This document shows, one piece after another, positions 45,356 through 54,027 of a DNA stretch of 64,000 bases. A program made the position numbers and the translations under genes. The DNA is taken from NCBI RefSeq assembly GCF_947487915.1, contig NZ_CANKYH010000013.1, forward strand, positions 16,493 through 80,492, given 5' to 3'. Under the pieces are notes generated by a model. It was not told the origin of the DNA and did not search any database. It saw nothing but the letters and a program-made list of their open reading frames with translations. Source of the stretch: an uncultured Serinicoccus sp. (GTDB lineage: Bacteria > Actinomycetota > Actinomycetes > Actinomycetales > Dermatophilaceae). Each line of letters starts with the position of its first letter. Position 1 is the stretch's first letter.

Positions 45356-46711
45356 ATGAGTGACCGGGCGTCGCTCGTGGTTCTCGCAACCCGCATCTAC
45401 GCGCCCGAGGCGGCGGCCGCGACCTTCCGGCTCGGTGCCCTCGTGCGTTCCCTCGCTCAGCGAACCTCGGTGCGGGTGCTCACGACCACCCCTCCGCCCG
45501 CCCTTCGGCAACCATTCGCGACGCTCGGTGGGGCGCAGGGCAACCATGTGCGGCGCTCGGTGGAGGTGGAGGGCAACCATGTGCGGCGCTCGGTCGAGAT
45601 GGAGGGCAACCATGTGCGGCGCTCGGTCGAGATGGAGGGGGACGGGCGGGAGGCGCCGACCGGAGCGCCTGCGGCGACGGGCGACACCCAGGTGGACGTG
45701 CGCCGGTGGCCGGTACTGCGGGACGCGAGCGGATACGTCCGGGGCTACCTGCCCTACCTCTCCTTCGACCTGCCGCTGGCCGCGCGCCTGCTCAGCGGAC
45801 CGCGGCCCGACGTCGTCGTGGTGGAGCCGCCGCCGACCACCGGGGCCGTGACCAGGGTCGCGCTCGCGGTCCGGTCGGTCCTCGGCGCGCGCATCCCCTA
45901 CGTCTACTACGCCGCGGACGTCTGGTCGGACGCCACGGCCTCGATGGGCGCGCCCGCCGTCGTGACGGCCCTGATGCGCACCCTCGAGCGGTTCGCGCTG
46001 CGCGGTGCGCGCGGGGTCGTCGCGGTCAGCGACGGGGTGGCCGAGCGGGTCCGTGCGCTGGCCAGGGAGGACACCCCGGTCACCGTCGTGCCCAACGGGA
46101 TCGACACCGACGTCTTCACCCCCGACGGCGAGCCGGCGCAGGAGGCGCCGGGCACGGCATACTTCGTGTATGCCGGGACCGCCTCGGAGTGGCAGGGCGC
46201 CGAGGTCTTCGCCGAGGCCATGCGGCAAGTCGTGTGGGAGGTGCCCGGGGCGCGGCTGGTCTTCCTCGGGCAGGGCTCCTCGTGGCCCGAGCTGCGGCGC
46301 ATCGCGGGCGAGCTGCCCGAGGGAGCGCTCGAGCTGCGGCCCCTGGTGCCGGCGGCCGAGGCGGCGGCCTGGTTGCGCGGCGCGGCCGCCGCCCTGGTGA
46401 GCGTGCGTCCGGGCGTGGGATACGACTTCGCCTATCCCACCAAGGTCGTCGCCGCCCTCGCCTGCGGGACACCGGTGGTCTTCGCCGGGCCCGGGCCGGC
46501 CGCGGCGGACGTCCGGGAGCACCGGCTGGGCGCGGCCGTCGAGCACGACGCCGTGGCGGTGGCGGAGGCGATGGTCCAGGCGCTGCGGGCCGGGCCGGAC
46601 GAGCCGGAGCGGGCGCGCCGCGTGGCGTGGGTGCGGGAGCACCGCAGCCTGGCGGCCACCGGCGACGGCGCGGCGGCCGTGGTGCTGAGGGTGCTCGGTC
46701 GGTCGCGTTGA
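45356..46711 (+). CDS. GT4-type glycosyltransferase with in-frame repeat array
   Basis: A 451-residue GT-B-fold transferase. The N-terminal domain (VVLATRIYAPEAAAATFRLG, later PYVYYAADVW) and C-terminal donor domain (VTVVPNGIDTDVF, YAGTASEWQGAEVFAEAM, FAYPTKVVAALACGTPVVF) resemble WbuB-like cytoplasmic glycan transferases. Residues of about 58-95, in the loop after the second strand, consist of 11-residue repeats (GNHVRRSVEME) coded by 33-bp array B. ATG 45356 directly follows array A; there is no Shine-Dalgarno. Confidence 0.88.
   Translation: MSDRASLVVLATRIYAPEAAAATFRLGALVRSLAQRTSVRVLTTTPPPALRQPFATLGGAQGNHVRRSVEVEGNHVRRSVEMEGNHVRRSVEMEGDGREAPTGAPAATGDTQVDVRRWPVLRDASGYVRGYLPYLSFDLPLAARLLSGPRPDVVVVEPPPTTGAVTRVALAVRSVLGARIPYVYYAADVWSDATASMGAPAVVTALMRTLERFALRGARGVVAVSDGVAERVRALAREDTPVTVVPNGIDTDVFTPDGEPAQEAPGTAYFVYAGTASEWQGAEVFAEAMRQVVWEVPGARLVFLGQGSSWPELRRIAGELPEGALELRPLVPAAEAAAWLRGAAAALVSVRPGVGYDFAYPTKVVAALACGTPVVFAGPGPAAADVREHRLGAAVEHDAVAVAEAMVQALRAGPDEPERARRVAWVREHRSLAATGDGAAAVVLRVLGRSR
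45508..45638 (+). repeat. 33-bp tandem repeat array B (inside a glycosyltransferase gene)
   Basis: One degenerate unit (45508-45539) and three near-identical 33-bp units starting at 45540, 45573 and 45606. On the complementary strand the unit is ACCGAGCGCCGCACATGGTTGCC-like, the same family as arrays A and C, in opposite orientation. The period is 33 rather than 32, which keeps the frame open. Confidence 0.85.
46156..46174. repeat. Inverted pair of the GGCATAC/GTATGCC heptamer
   Basis: GGCATAC (46156-46162) and GTATGCC (46168-46174) face each other across 5 nt inside the glycosyltransferase gene. This is the closest inverted pair of the window-wide heptamer that I found. Confidence 0.6.
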
Positions 46712-46756
46712 TGAGTATCGGGCCGAGCACCGACGTGAGACGCTGAGGGTGTTCTC

Positions 46757-46778
46757 GCCCGCGCGGAGCCCCGCGGGC
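46757..46778 (+). terminator. Hairpin between glycosyltransferase and DUF1992 genes
   Basis: GCCCGCG (46757-46763) pairs with CGCGGGC (46772-46778) across an 8-nt loop, 45 nt after the stop. There is no T-run. Confidence 0.4.
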
Positions 46779-46801
46779 GGACCGCAGGAAGGAGTGGGCC
46801 G

Positions 46802-47344
46802 ATGAGCAGATGGGGACGGCCGGGGGAGCGGCCGGGCGCACCGCAGGCGGAGGAGGAGCTGCGTGAGCAGCTCGCGGAGCACGAGGAACGCGGCCGGGGG
46901 GCACCCGGCGACGGACCGCGACGCCGTCCCTCCGCCGCGACCACCGCACGCGCCGTGCACTCCTGGGTGGACCAGACCATCGAGCAGGCACAGCGCCAGG
47001 GGGCCTTCGACAACCTGCCGGGGGCCGGCAAGCCGTTGCGGGACGTCGACACCCGCGCCGAGCCCGACTGGTGGGTCAAGGACCTCGTCCGCCGCGAGCA
47101 GCTCGACCTCTCCGGCGCGATGCCCGGGGTTATGCAGCTGCGCCGGGAGAAGGCCACCTACCCCCAGGCCCTGCTCGCCCTGCCCGACGAGGCGGCCGTG
47201 CGGGCCCGGGTGGAGGACTTCAACGAGCGGGTCCTGGCCGACCGCCGGCGCCCGCACGTCGGCCCGACCTCACCGCCGGTCGTGGGGCGGCTCGACGTCG
47301 AGGAGATGGTGCAGCTCTGGCGGCGGGCCCGCGCGGGGGAGTGA
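46802..47344 (+). CDS. DUF1992 (DnaJ homologue subfamily C member 28-like) protein
   Basis: 180 residues with the DUF1992 domain at about 50-130 (VDQTIEQAQRQGAFDNLPG, AGKPL, WVKDLVRREQLDLS). No J-domain is present. The function is unknown. AAGGAG lies upstream of ATG 46802. It ends where the first of two 40-bp repeats begins and converges on the gene at 47447. It is unrelated in type to the glycan genes around it. Confidence 0.87.
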   Translation: MSRWGRPGERPGAPQAEEELREQLAEHEERGRGAPGDGPRRRPSAATTARAVHSWVDQTIEQAQRQGAFDNLPGAGKPLRDVDTRAEPDWWVKDLVRREQLDLSGAMPGVMQLRREKATYPQALLALPDEAAVRARVEDFNERVLADRRRPHVGPTSPPVVGRLDVEEMVQLWRRARAGE

Positions 47345-47383
47345 CCGTGAAAGTGCTGCCGGGGCGAGGATTCCGCAGTCAGG
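47344..47383 (+). repeat. 40-bp dispersed repeat, copy 3
   Basis: Begins on the last A of the DUF1992 stop codon, as copy 1 does for thymidine kinase. It is more diverged in the right hairpin arm. Confidence 0.7.
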
Positions 47384-47402
47384 GTGGTCGAGCCGCCGGG
47401 TG

Positions 47403-47442
47403 ACCGTGGAAGTGCTGCCGGGGCGAGGATTCCCCGGTCGGC
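47403..47442 (+). repeat. 40-bp dispersed repeat, copy 4
   Basis: Starts 59 bp after copy 3 and ends 4 bp before the 3' end of the convergent gene. It retains both CCGGGG and CCCCGG arms. Confidence 0.75.
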
Positions 47443-47446
47443 GGCG

Positions 47447-48664
47447 TCAGGTCGAGAGCAGCACGCGGTCGAGGACCTCGGCGGCGTGGGCGCCGTCGTG
47501 GTGCCGGCGCGCCCAGGCGGGACCCCGCGCCGCCAGCCCGGTATGCCGTCCGCGATCCTCCAGCACCCTCCGGAGCACCTCCTCGAGGGTGTCGGGGTCG
47601 GCGTCGAGCACGGGCACGACCCCGTCGCCGCCGTGCTCCCGGTCGGCCTGCGCCATGCGGTCTCGCACCCCCGGCGCCAGGTGCGCCACCGCCAGTCGTC
47701 CGGCGGCGAGGGTCTCGGCCAGCAGGACCCCGGGGTTGCCGAGCACGACCTGGTCGACGACGACGTCCGCGTCGCCCACGAACGCCGCCATCTGCGCGTG
47801 CGGCACCCCGGTGAGGCGGCGATACTCCACGAGCCCGGCGGACTGCATACCCTCCAGCACTCGTTCCACCGCGTCGGTGCCCTTGAGCCGCGGGTTGGAC
47901 GGCGCGTGCAGCACCACCGGGCGCGGCCTGGCCAGCACCGGCGCCCCGGCCGCCTCCGCGAACCGCTCGACCTCGACGACCAGCGGCAGCCACGTCGCCC
48001 CGGGCAGGACGTCGAGCAGGTCCGGGGTCGAGACGAGCACCGGGCCGGCGTAGTCCGCGAGCTCGCGCCGGTTGCGGTCGACGACGGCCTGCAGCGTGCG
48101 GAGGTAGTCGTCCCAGGGGCCGTGGAACGGGCTGTGCGCGTAGGCCTCCGCGTGCCCCCGCAGGTCCCGGATCTCGCTGCCGTGGTAGAGCACCGCGTGC
48201 CGGATCCCGGCGGCCTCCAGCGTCGGCACGTCCGCCAGCATCGACCCGGCGTGCAGGTCGCCGAGCACCGGACGGCCGGACTCGAGGACCACGTGCGTGG
48301 CCTCGCGCAGTACCCGCGCCCCGTGGATCTCGCGGACGTGCCCGCGCTGGGCGAGCGCGGACATCTCGTGGTCGGCGGGGTAGCGGAAGGACCCTGCGGT
48401 CGCCGCGCGGTGGGCCACGAGGTTCTGCGCCGCCACCCCCGGCAGGTGGCGCTCGGCGGCGCGCGCCCAGGCATACGCCTGCCCGGCGGTGTTCCACGGC
48501 CCGAGGTAGAGGCGCCGGTCGGCCGTCGGCATCGGCGCGAGCGCCCGCAGCTCGACGTCCGCGCGCCGCCGCACCGGCAGGGTCGTGACCTCGCGCACCG
48601 GCGCGGGCAGCAGCGCCAGGCCGCGCCAGGCGAGGCGGCGCAGGCGGTTGACGGGGGAGGCCAC
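47447..48664 (-). CDS. Putative glycosyltransferase (GT-B-like)
   Basis: 405 residues. The C-terminal half shows a donor-domain-like pattern: VVLHAPSNPRLKGTDAVERVL, then ADVVVDQVVLGNPGVLLAETLAAG and LDADPDTLEEVLRRVL. The N-terminal half contains LYLGPWNTAGQAYAWARA and YHGSEIRDLRGH. I recognise the overall style of family-1-like transferases but no specific member. It is divergent from the ABC exporter gene across 40 bp, and its N-terminus is basic. Confidence 0.7.
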   Translation of the reverse strand: MASPVNRLRRLAWRGLALLPAPVREVTTLPVRRRADVELRALAPMPTADRRLYLGPWNTAGQAYAWARAAERHLPGVAAQNLVAHRAATAGSFRYPADHEMSALAQRGHVREIHGARVLREATHVVLESGRPVLGDLHAGSMLADVPTLEAAGIRHAVLYHGSEIRDLRGHAEAYAHSPFHGPWDDYLRTLQAVVDRNRRELADYAGPVLVSTPDLLDVLPGATWLPLVVEVERFAEAAGAPVLARPRPVVLHAPSNPRLKGTDAVERVLEGMQSAGLVEYRRLTGVPHAQMAAFVGDADVVVDQVVLGNPGVLLAETLAAGRLAVAHLAPGVRDRMAQADREHGGDGVVPVLDADPDTLEEVLRRVLEDRGRHTGLAARGPAWARRHHDGAHAAEVLDRVLLST

Positions 48665-48674
48665 GCCCGCAGCC

Positions 48675-48696
48675 TACGATGGGGCGTATGAGGAGG
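48675..48696 (+). promoter_or_regulatory. -10 and ribosome-binding site of the ABC exporter gene
   Basis: TACGAT (48675-48680) is a -10 candidate. AGGAGG (48691-48696) lies 8 nt before GTG 48705 and decides that start over upstream in-frame readings. Confidence 0.55.
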
Positions 48697-48704
48697 CCGC
48701 CCGC

Positions 48705-50480
48705 GTGATCCGCCTGCTGCGGGCGCTGCGGCGCCTCCTGCCCCTCCTGCCACCGAGCACCCGGTGGTTCCTCATCGGGTATGCCGTGGCCTCCAGCGTC
48801 CTCGCCGTCGTCGACATCCTCGCGCTGTCGCTGCTCGCCTTCACCCTCGCCCCGATGATCCAGGGCAACCCGGTGCAGCTCCCGGTCCTGGGCGCCGTCG
48901 CCCCGGACCGCTACGCCTGGCTCCTCGGGGCCATCTGCGCGCTCGTCGTCGTCAAGGGGCTGGCGACGGTCGCCCTGCAGTGGGCGGTGGCCAAGCGGCT
49001 CGCGGCCTACGACCTCGTGATCGGCGACCGCCTCTTCGGCGCCTACATCCGCGCGCCGTGGACCGAGCGCCTCAAGCGCAACACCTCCCAGCTGGTCCGC
49101 CTCGCCGACGTCGGCATCGCCAACACCACGACCGGGCTGCTGCTGCCCGCCGCCTCGCTGCCGGCCGAGCTCGCGACCTTCGCCGCGGTGCTCGTGGTGC
49201 TGCTCGTGGCGCAGCCGGTCACCGCGGTGGTCACCTTCGCCTACCTCGGTGGGCTGGCCGTCCTCATGTATGTCGTGATCTCTCCCCGCGCGGTCGTCGC
49301 CGGTCGGGTGGGCCGCGACTACTCCTTCGTCGTGGCCGGGCTGATGACGGAGATGATGGGCGCGCTCAAGGAGGTGACGCTGCGCGGCAAGGCCCAGGAG
49401 GTCGCCGACGAGGTGCACGCCAACCGGGTGCACGCGACGCGGGCCCGCTCGCACCTGATGTTCCTCAACACCGTGCCCAAGTTCGTCACCGACACCGGGC
49501 TCGTGCTGGGCTTCGCCATCGTCGGGGGCGTGGCCTACCTGCTCGGCGGGGCGCAGCAGGCCTTCGAGGCGATCGCGCTCTTCGCGGTGGCCGGGATGCG
49601 GATGATCCCGAGCGTCAACCGCTTCCAGTCGATCATCACCCAGACGGCGTCGACGCTGCCGCACGCGGAGGCGGTCATCACCGACATCCGGGACGCCCAG
49701 GGCTACGTCGACGCGGCGGAGCAGCTGGGCCGCGAGCCGCTGCCGGAGCACCCGCGGCTGCTGGCGCTGCGCGAGGTGTCCTTCTCCTACCCCGGGTCGG
49801 CCGAGCCGGCCCTGCGCGGGGTCGACCTCGACGTGCCGCTCGGCTCCTCGGTCGCGGTGGTGGGCGCCTCCGGGGCGGGCAAGTCGACGCTCGTCGACGT
49901 GCTGCTGGGCCTGCTCACCCCGTCCTCCGGCGAGATCCGGGTGGACGACCGGCCGCTGCCGGACGTGCTCGGCGCGTGGCGCTCCCGGGTGGGCTACGTG
50001 CCGCAGGAGGTCAACCTCTTCGACGGCACCATCGCCCAGAACGTCGCGCTGACCTGGGGTGACGACATCGACGAGGCCGCCGTGACCCGGGCCCTGGAGC
50101 GGGCCCAGCTGCTCGAGCTGGTGACCGAGCGAGGGGGCCTGGGGACCCGGGTGGCCGAGCGCGGGCTGGCGCTCTCCGGCGGGCAGCGCCAGCGCCTGGG
50201 CATCGCCCGCGCCCTGTATGCCGACCCCCTCGTCCTCGTCCTCGACGAGGCGACCTCGGCGCTGGACACCGCGACCGAGGACGCCGTGGCCCGGGCCATC
50301 CGCGACCTGCACGGCCAGGTGACCGTGGTGGCGGTCGCGCACCGGCTCTCGACGGTCCGGCACAGCGACCAGGTGTGCTTCATGAAGGACGGCACGATCG
50401 TGGCGCGCGGGAGCTTCGACGAGGTCGTCGCGGCGCACCCGGAGTTCGCGACCCAGGCGCGGCTGTCGGGGCTGGCGTGA
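48705..50480 (+). CDS. ABC exporter, fused permease-ATPase (MsbA/PglK-like)
   Basis: 591 residues. Six predicted helices (1-310) are followed by a nucleotide-binding domain: Walker A GASGAGKST (about 387-395), signature LSGGQRQRL (about 490), Walker B LVLVLDEATSALD, and the switch His in VAVAHRLSTV. Context suggests export of a lipid-linked glycan or glycolipid. GTG 48705 is set by a strong AGGAGG. The ATG at 48688 is out of frame. The next gene overlaps by GTGA. Confidence 0.92.
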   Translation: MIRLLRALRRLLPLLPPSTRWFLIGYAVASSVLAVVDILALSLLAFTLAPMIQGNPVQLPVLGAVAPDRYAWLLGAICALVVVKGLATVALQWAVAKRLAAYDLVIGDRLFGAYIRAPWTERLKRNTSQLVRLADVGIANTTTGLLLPAASLPAELATFAAVLVVLLVAQPVTAVVTFAYLGGLAVLMYVVISPRAVVAGRVGRDYSFVVAGLMTEMMGALKEVTLRGKAQEVADEVHANRVHATRARSHLMFLNTVPKFVTDTGLVLGFAIVGGVAYLLGGAQQAFEAIALFAVAGMRMIPSVNRFQSIITQTASTLPHAEAVITDIRDAQGYVDAAEQLGREPLPEHPRLLALREVSFSYPGSAEPALRGVDLDVPLGSSVAVVGASGAGKSTLVDVLLGLLTPSSGEIRVDDRPLPDVLGAWRSRVGYVPQEVNLFDGTIAQNVALTWGDDIDEAAVTRALERAQLLELVTERGGLGTRVAERGLALSGGQRQRLGIARALYADPLVLVLDEATSALDTATEDAVARAIRDLHGQVTVVAVAHRLSTVRHSDQVCFMKDGTIVARGSFDEVVAAHPEFATQARLSGLA

Positions 50481-52870
50481 GCGCCGTCACCGGCGGGTTG
50501 CCGGGCGTGGACGTTGACGTGGTGGTGGCCGTGCACGACCTCTCGCGACCCGTCGAGCGGGCCGTCGCGTCGGCGCTGCGGGGGGCGGACCTGACCGGCG
50601 TCGTCCCGGGCGGGCACCGGGTGCGGGTCAGCGTCATGTGCCACGAGCTCGACGCCGAGGCGGTCCGTCGTGCCGTGGCCGGGCGCCTCGAGGAGGACGT
50701 CGCCGACACGGTCGGGGCCCACACCCGCTTTCTCGAGGTCCGGGACGGGCTGGGCAGCCCGTCCGGCCCCTTCAACGCAGGTATCGCCGCCGCCACCGGA
50801 CAGTACGTGTGCATCGTCGGGAGTGACGACTGGTTCGCCGACGGGGCGCTCGGCAGCTGGGTCTCTCGTGCCGACCGGCTGGGGTCAGACTGGCTCATGG
50901 CCCGGTTGGAGACCCAGGACGGTGAGCACGTCGCGACGCCGCGCGTCCGGCCGGGACGCACCACCGAGCTCGACTTCGTGCGGGACCGGCTGGCCTACCG
51001 CACCGCGCCGCTCGGGCTCCTGCGCCGGGATGCGCTCAACGGTCTCGGGCTGCTGCCCGGTGACGGGACCGGTCCGCTCACCCCGGGCATGCGCACCGGG
51101 GGCGACGTCCTGCTCTCGCTGCGGCTCAGCACCTCAGGGCTGCGGGTCGACTACGCGTCCGACCTGCCCGCCTACGTTATCGGCACCACCGGGACCGACC
51201 GGATCACCGAGGCGGTGCGGCCGATCACCACCGAGCTGACGGCGCTCGCCCACCTGCTCGACGAGCCCTGGGTGGCTGCGCTCCCCGAGGACGTGCGCCG
51301 GGCGCTGGCGGTCAAGATCCTGCGCATCCACGTCCTGGGTGCCGTCCGCCGCCGCACCTCTCCGGTGTTGTGGGAGCCGGGTGAGGCGGCCACCGTGCAG
51401 GGCCTGGTCCGCCGCTGCCTCGGCCTCGCCCCCGGCGTGGGGCGGGCGCTGCACCGGGCCGACGAGACGCTGGTGCGCGACATCGCGGCGGCCCGCGACG
51501 TCGACGACCTGGCGGGTGCTGCCGAGCGGCGGGGGAAGGCCGGCCGCCTGGACATCCTCCTGACCTCCGACCCGCTCGCCAACCTCGACCGGGAGTCCAC
51601 CGTGCGGGCGCACGCCGCCGCCGCCCTGGCCACGGCGCTCCCGTCCCTCGGTCGTCCCGGCAGGGGCGGGCCGTCGACCACCCGGCCCGACGCGCGGCCG
51701 CTCGTCGGGGCCACGACCGGGCGCCCGCTCGACGGTCTCCGGGTGCTGGTGCTGGCCTTCAGCCCGCTCACCGGCGACGCCAGGGTGCTCAAGCAGGTCC
51801 GGCACCTCGTGGCGGCGGGTGCCGAGGTCGTGACCTGCGGCTACGGCCCGGCGCCGGACGGGGTCCGGGCGCACGTCGAGGTGCCCGCCGGGACGACCAA
51901 CGCGCTGGACGGCCGGCTCATCACCGCCCGCGCCTACCGCGCCGCCTACTGGGCGCAGTCGGCGACGCGCTGGGTGCGTCGACGGATCACGCCGGGGTCG
52001 GCCGACGTCGTCGTGGCGAACGACACCGACACCCTGCCGCTGGCGCACGCGTTGCGGCCGCGGCTCGGCGTGCAGGCCGACCTCCACGAGTACTGGCCGC
52101 TGTGGCGCGAGGAGTACCCGGGGTGGAAGGCGCGCATCGGCCCCTACCAGGAGTGGATCTGCCGCACCCAGCTGCCGAGGGCGCGCTCGGTGACGACGGT
52201 CAGCGACCGCATCGCGCAGGAGTACACCCGGCGCTTCGGGGTGCGGGTCGAGGTCGTCACCAACGCCACGCCGTATGCCGTGCTCGCTCCTGGCCCCGTG
52301 GGTGCACCGCTGCGACTGGTGCACACCGGTGCGGGGCTGCGCAGCCGGGCGATCCACGTCATGGTCGAGGGAGTCCTGGCCGCCGCACGCTCCGGTGCGG
52401 ACGTGACCCTCGACCTCTACCTCACCCTGAACGACCCGCCCTACCTGGCCGAGCTCCGCAGGTCGGCAGAGGAGTCCGGGGGCGTGGTCCGGGTGCACGA
52501 CCCCGTCCCCTACGACCAGCTCATGCGGACGCTGAACGGCTACGACGTCGGCATCTTCGTCCTGCCGCCGGTGAACTTCAACTACGCCAACGCCCTGCCC
52601 AACAAGGTCTTCGACTTCGTCCAGGCCCGGCTCGGCGTCATCGTCGGTCCCACGCCCGACATGGCCGACCTGGTGCGTGAGCACCGTCTGGGCGTGGTGG
52701 CGGAGGGCTTCGACACCGCCGCGGTGCGCGGCGCGGTGCTCGCCGCGGTCGGCTCGGACGTGGCCGCCTGGAAGCAGGCCTCCCACGCCGCCGCCGCGGA
52801 GCTCTCGGACGCCCGTCAGTCCCGTCGGTGGGTGGAGGCCATCGGTGGCTGGGTCGCGGACGGTGGCTGA
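50477..52870 (+). CDS. Two-domain glycosyltransferase, GT2 then GT4
   Basis: 797 residues. Residues 1-415 are a GT2-type module (VDVVVAVHDLSRPVERAV, SPSGPFNAGIAAATGQYV, GSDDW at about 114). Residues of about 420-797 are a GT4/GT-B module (LRVLVLAFSPLTGDARVL, HEYWPLWREEYPGW, NALPNKVFDFVQARLG). The GT2 part is homologous to the C-terminal half of the protein at 56713, and the GT4 part to the whole protein at 52863. The two domains probably add successive sugars. GTG 50477 overlaps the exporter stop. Confidence 0.87.
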   Translation: MSAVTGGLPGVDVDVVVAVHDLSRPVERAVASALRGADLTGVVPGGHRVRVSVMCHELDAEAVRRAVAGRLEEDVADTVGAHTRFLEVRDGLGSPSGPFNAGIAAATGQYVCIVGSDDWFADGALGSWVSRADRLGSDWLMARLETQDGEHVATPRVRPGRTTELDFVRDRLAYRTAPLGLLRRDALNGLGLLPGDGTGPLTPGMRTGGDVLLSLRLSTSGLRVDYASDLPAYVIGTTGTDRITEAVRPITTELTALAHLLDEPWVAALPEDVRRALAVKILRIHVLGAVRRRTSPVLWEPGEAATVQGLVRRCLGLAPGVGRALHRADETLVRDIAAARDVDDLAGAAERRGKAGRLDILLTSDPLANLDRESTVRAHAAAALATALPSLGRPGRGGPSTTRPDARPLVGATTGRPLDGLRVLVLAFSPLTGDARVLKQVRHLVAAGAEVVTCGYGPAPDGVRAHVEVPAGTTNALDGRLITARAYRAAYWAQSATRWVRRRITPGSADVVVANDTDTLPLAHALRPRLGVQADLHEYWPLWREEYPGWKARIGPYQEWICRTQLPRARSVTTVSDRIAQEYTRRFGVRVEVVTNATPYAVLAPGPVGAPLRLVHTGAGLRSRAIHVMVEGVLAAARSGADVTLDLYLTLNDPPYLAELRRSAEESGGVVRVHDPVPYDQLMRTLNGYDVGIFVLPPVNFNYANALPNKVFDFVQARLGVIVGPTPDMADLVREHRLGVVAEGFDTAAVRGAVLAAVGSDVAAWKQASHAAAAELSDARQSRRWVEAIGGWVADGG

Positions 52871-54011
52871 GGTGCGCGACCCCCGTCCCCGGCTGCTCAT
52901 CATGGCGTGGAGCACGCTGCGCTCCGACGCCCGCGTGCTGCGGCAGATCTCACTGTTCTCCGGGCGCTACGCGGTCACCACCCTCGGCTACGGCGAGGCT
53001 CCCGACGGGGTCGTCGAGCACCTGCGCCTGCCCGACGACGTCGTCTCCTGGCACAAGGACCGCCGGCTGCTCGTGCAGCGGCGGTTCGAGACGGCATACC
53101 GGCGGGCCCCGGTGACCCGGGCCGCGGCCGCGCTGCTCGCTGGGCAGCCGCGCTTCGTCGTCGTCCTCGCCGACGACATCGACACCCTGCCGCTGGCGCT
53201 GGACCTGGCGCCGACCGGCGGCGTGCACGCCGACCTGCACGAGTACCACCCGCGCCAGAACGAGGAGTCGTGGCGCTGGCGGGCCTTCGTCGCGCCCTAC
53301 TACCGCTTCCTGGTGCGTCGCTACGGCCCGCTGGCGGACTCGGTCACCACCGTCGGCGAGGGGATCGCCCGGGAGTACCGCCTGCGCTTCGGGCTGCGCG
53401 CCGGCGTCGTCGTCAACGCCCCGCAGTTCGTCGACCTCGAGCCCGGGCCGGTCGGCGAGCCGCTGCGCCTGGTCCACTCGGGCAACGCGCAGCGGCACCG
53501 GCTCGACGTCATCCTCGAGGCGATGGAGCTCGTCCGCGGGCCGATGACCCTCGACCTCTACCTCATGCCGAACGACGAGGCCTACCTCGCGCAGCTGCGG
53601 GAACGGTATGCCGCGTCCGACCGGGTGCGGATCCACCCACCGGTCGCGCCGCACGAGCTGCCGGCGACGCTCAACGCGCACGACGTGGGGGTCTACGTGC
53701 TGCCACCGGTGTCCTTCAACCACCTGTGGGCGCTGCCCAACAAGGTCTTCGACTTCGTGCAGGGGCGGCTGGCGCTGGTCGTCGGGCCGAGTCCGGAGAT
53801 GGCCGCGCTGGTGCGGCGGAACGGGCTGGGGGTGGTGAGCCCGGACTTCACCGCGCAGGCGCTGGCGGACACCCTGGACGGTCTGGACGCCGAGCGGGTG
53901 GCCGGCTACAAGGCGGCCGCCCACGCGGCGGCCGGCGCGCTGTCCGCGAAGCAGCAGGTGCGCGGCTGGCAGCGCGCCGTCGACACGCTGGCGGCCCGGG
54001 TGGGTGGCTGA
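52863..54011 (+). CDS. GT4-like glycosyltransferase
   Basis: A 382-residue GT-B protein, paralogous to the second half of the preceding gene product. Paired segments include LLIMAWSTLRSDARVLRQI, VHADLHEYHPRQNEESW and WALPNKVFDFVQGRLA. The gene pair looks like a tandem duplication in which one copy is fused to a GT2 module. GTG 52863 gives an 8-bp overlap with the upstream stop; GTG 52872 is an alternative. It converges on the luxR-type gene. Confidence 0.85.
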   Translation: MAEVRDPRPRLLIMAWSTLRSDARVLRQISLFSGRYAVTTLGYGEAPDGVVEHLRLPDDVVSWHKDRRLLVQRRFETAYRRAPVTRAAAALLAGQPRFVVVLADDIDTLPLALDLAPTGGVHADLHEYHPRQNEESWRWRAFVAPYYRFLVRRYGPLADSVTTVGEGIAREYRLRFGLRAGVVVNAPQFVDLEPGPVGEPLRLVHSGNAQRHRLDVILEAMELVRGPMTLDLYLMPNDEAYLAQLRERYAASDRVRIHPPVAPHELPATLNAHDVGVYVLPPVSFNHLWALPNKVFDFVQGRLALVVGPSPEMAALVRRNGLGVVSPDFTAQALADTLDGLDAERVAGYKAAAHAAAGALSAKQQVRGWQRAVDTLAARVGG

Positions 54012-54027
54012 GGGGCGCTGGGGGCGT

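Noticed and set aside
45267..45638. CRISPR-like array of short repeats
   Set aside because: The units are directly adjacent with no unique spacers, and no cas gene is present. They are tandem repeats.
48688..48690. ATG as start of the ABC exporter, because it follows TACGAT by 7 nt
   Set aside because: It is out of frame with the exporter. GTG 48705 is in frame with AGGAGG 8 nt upstream.
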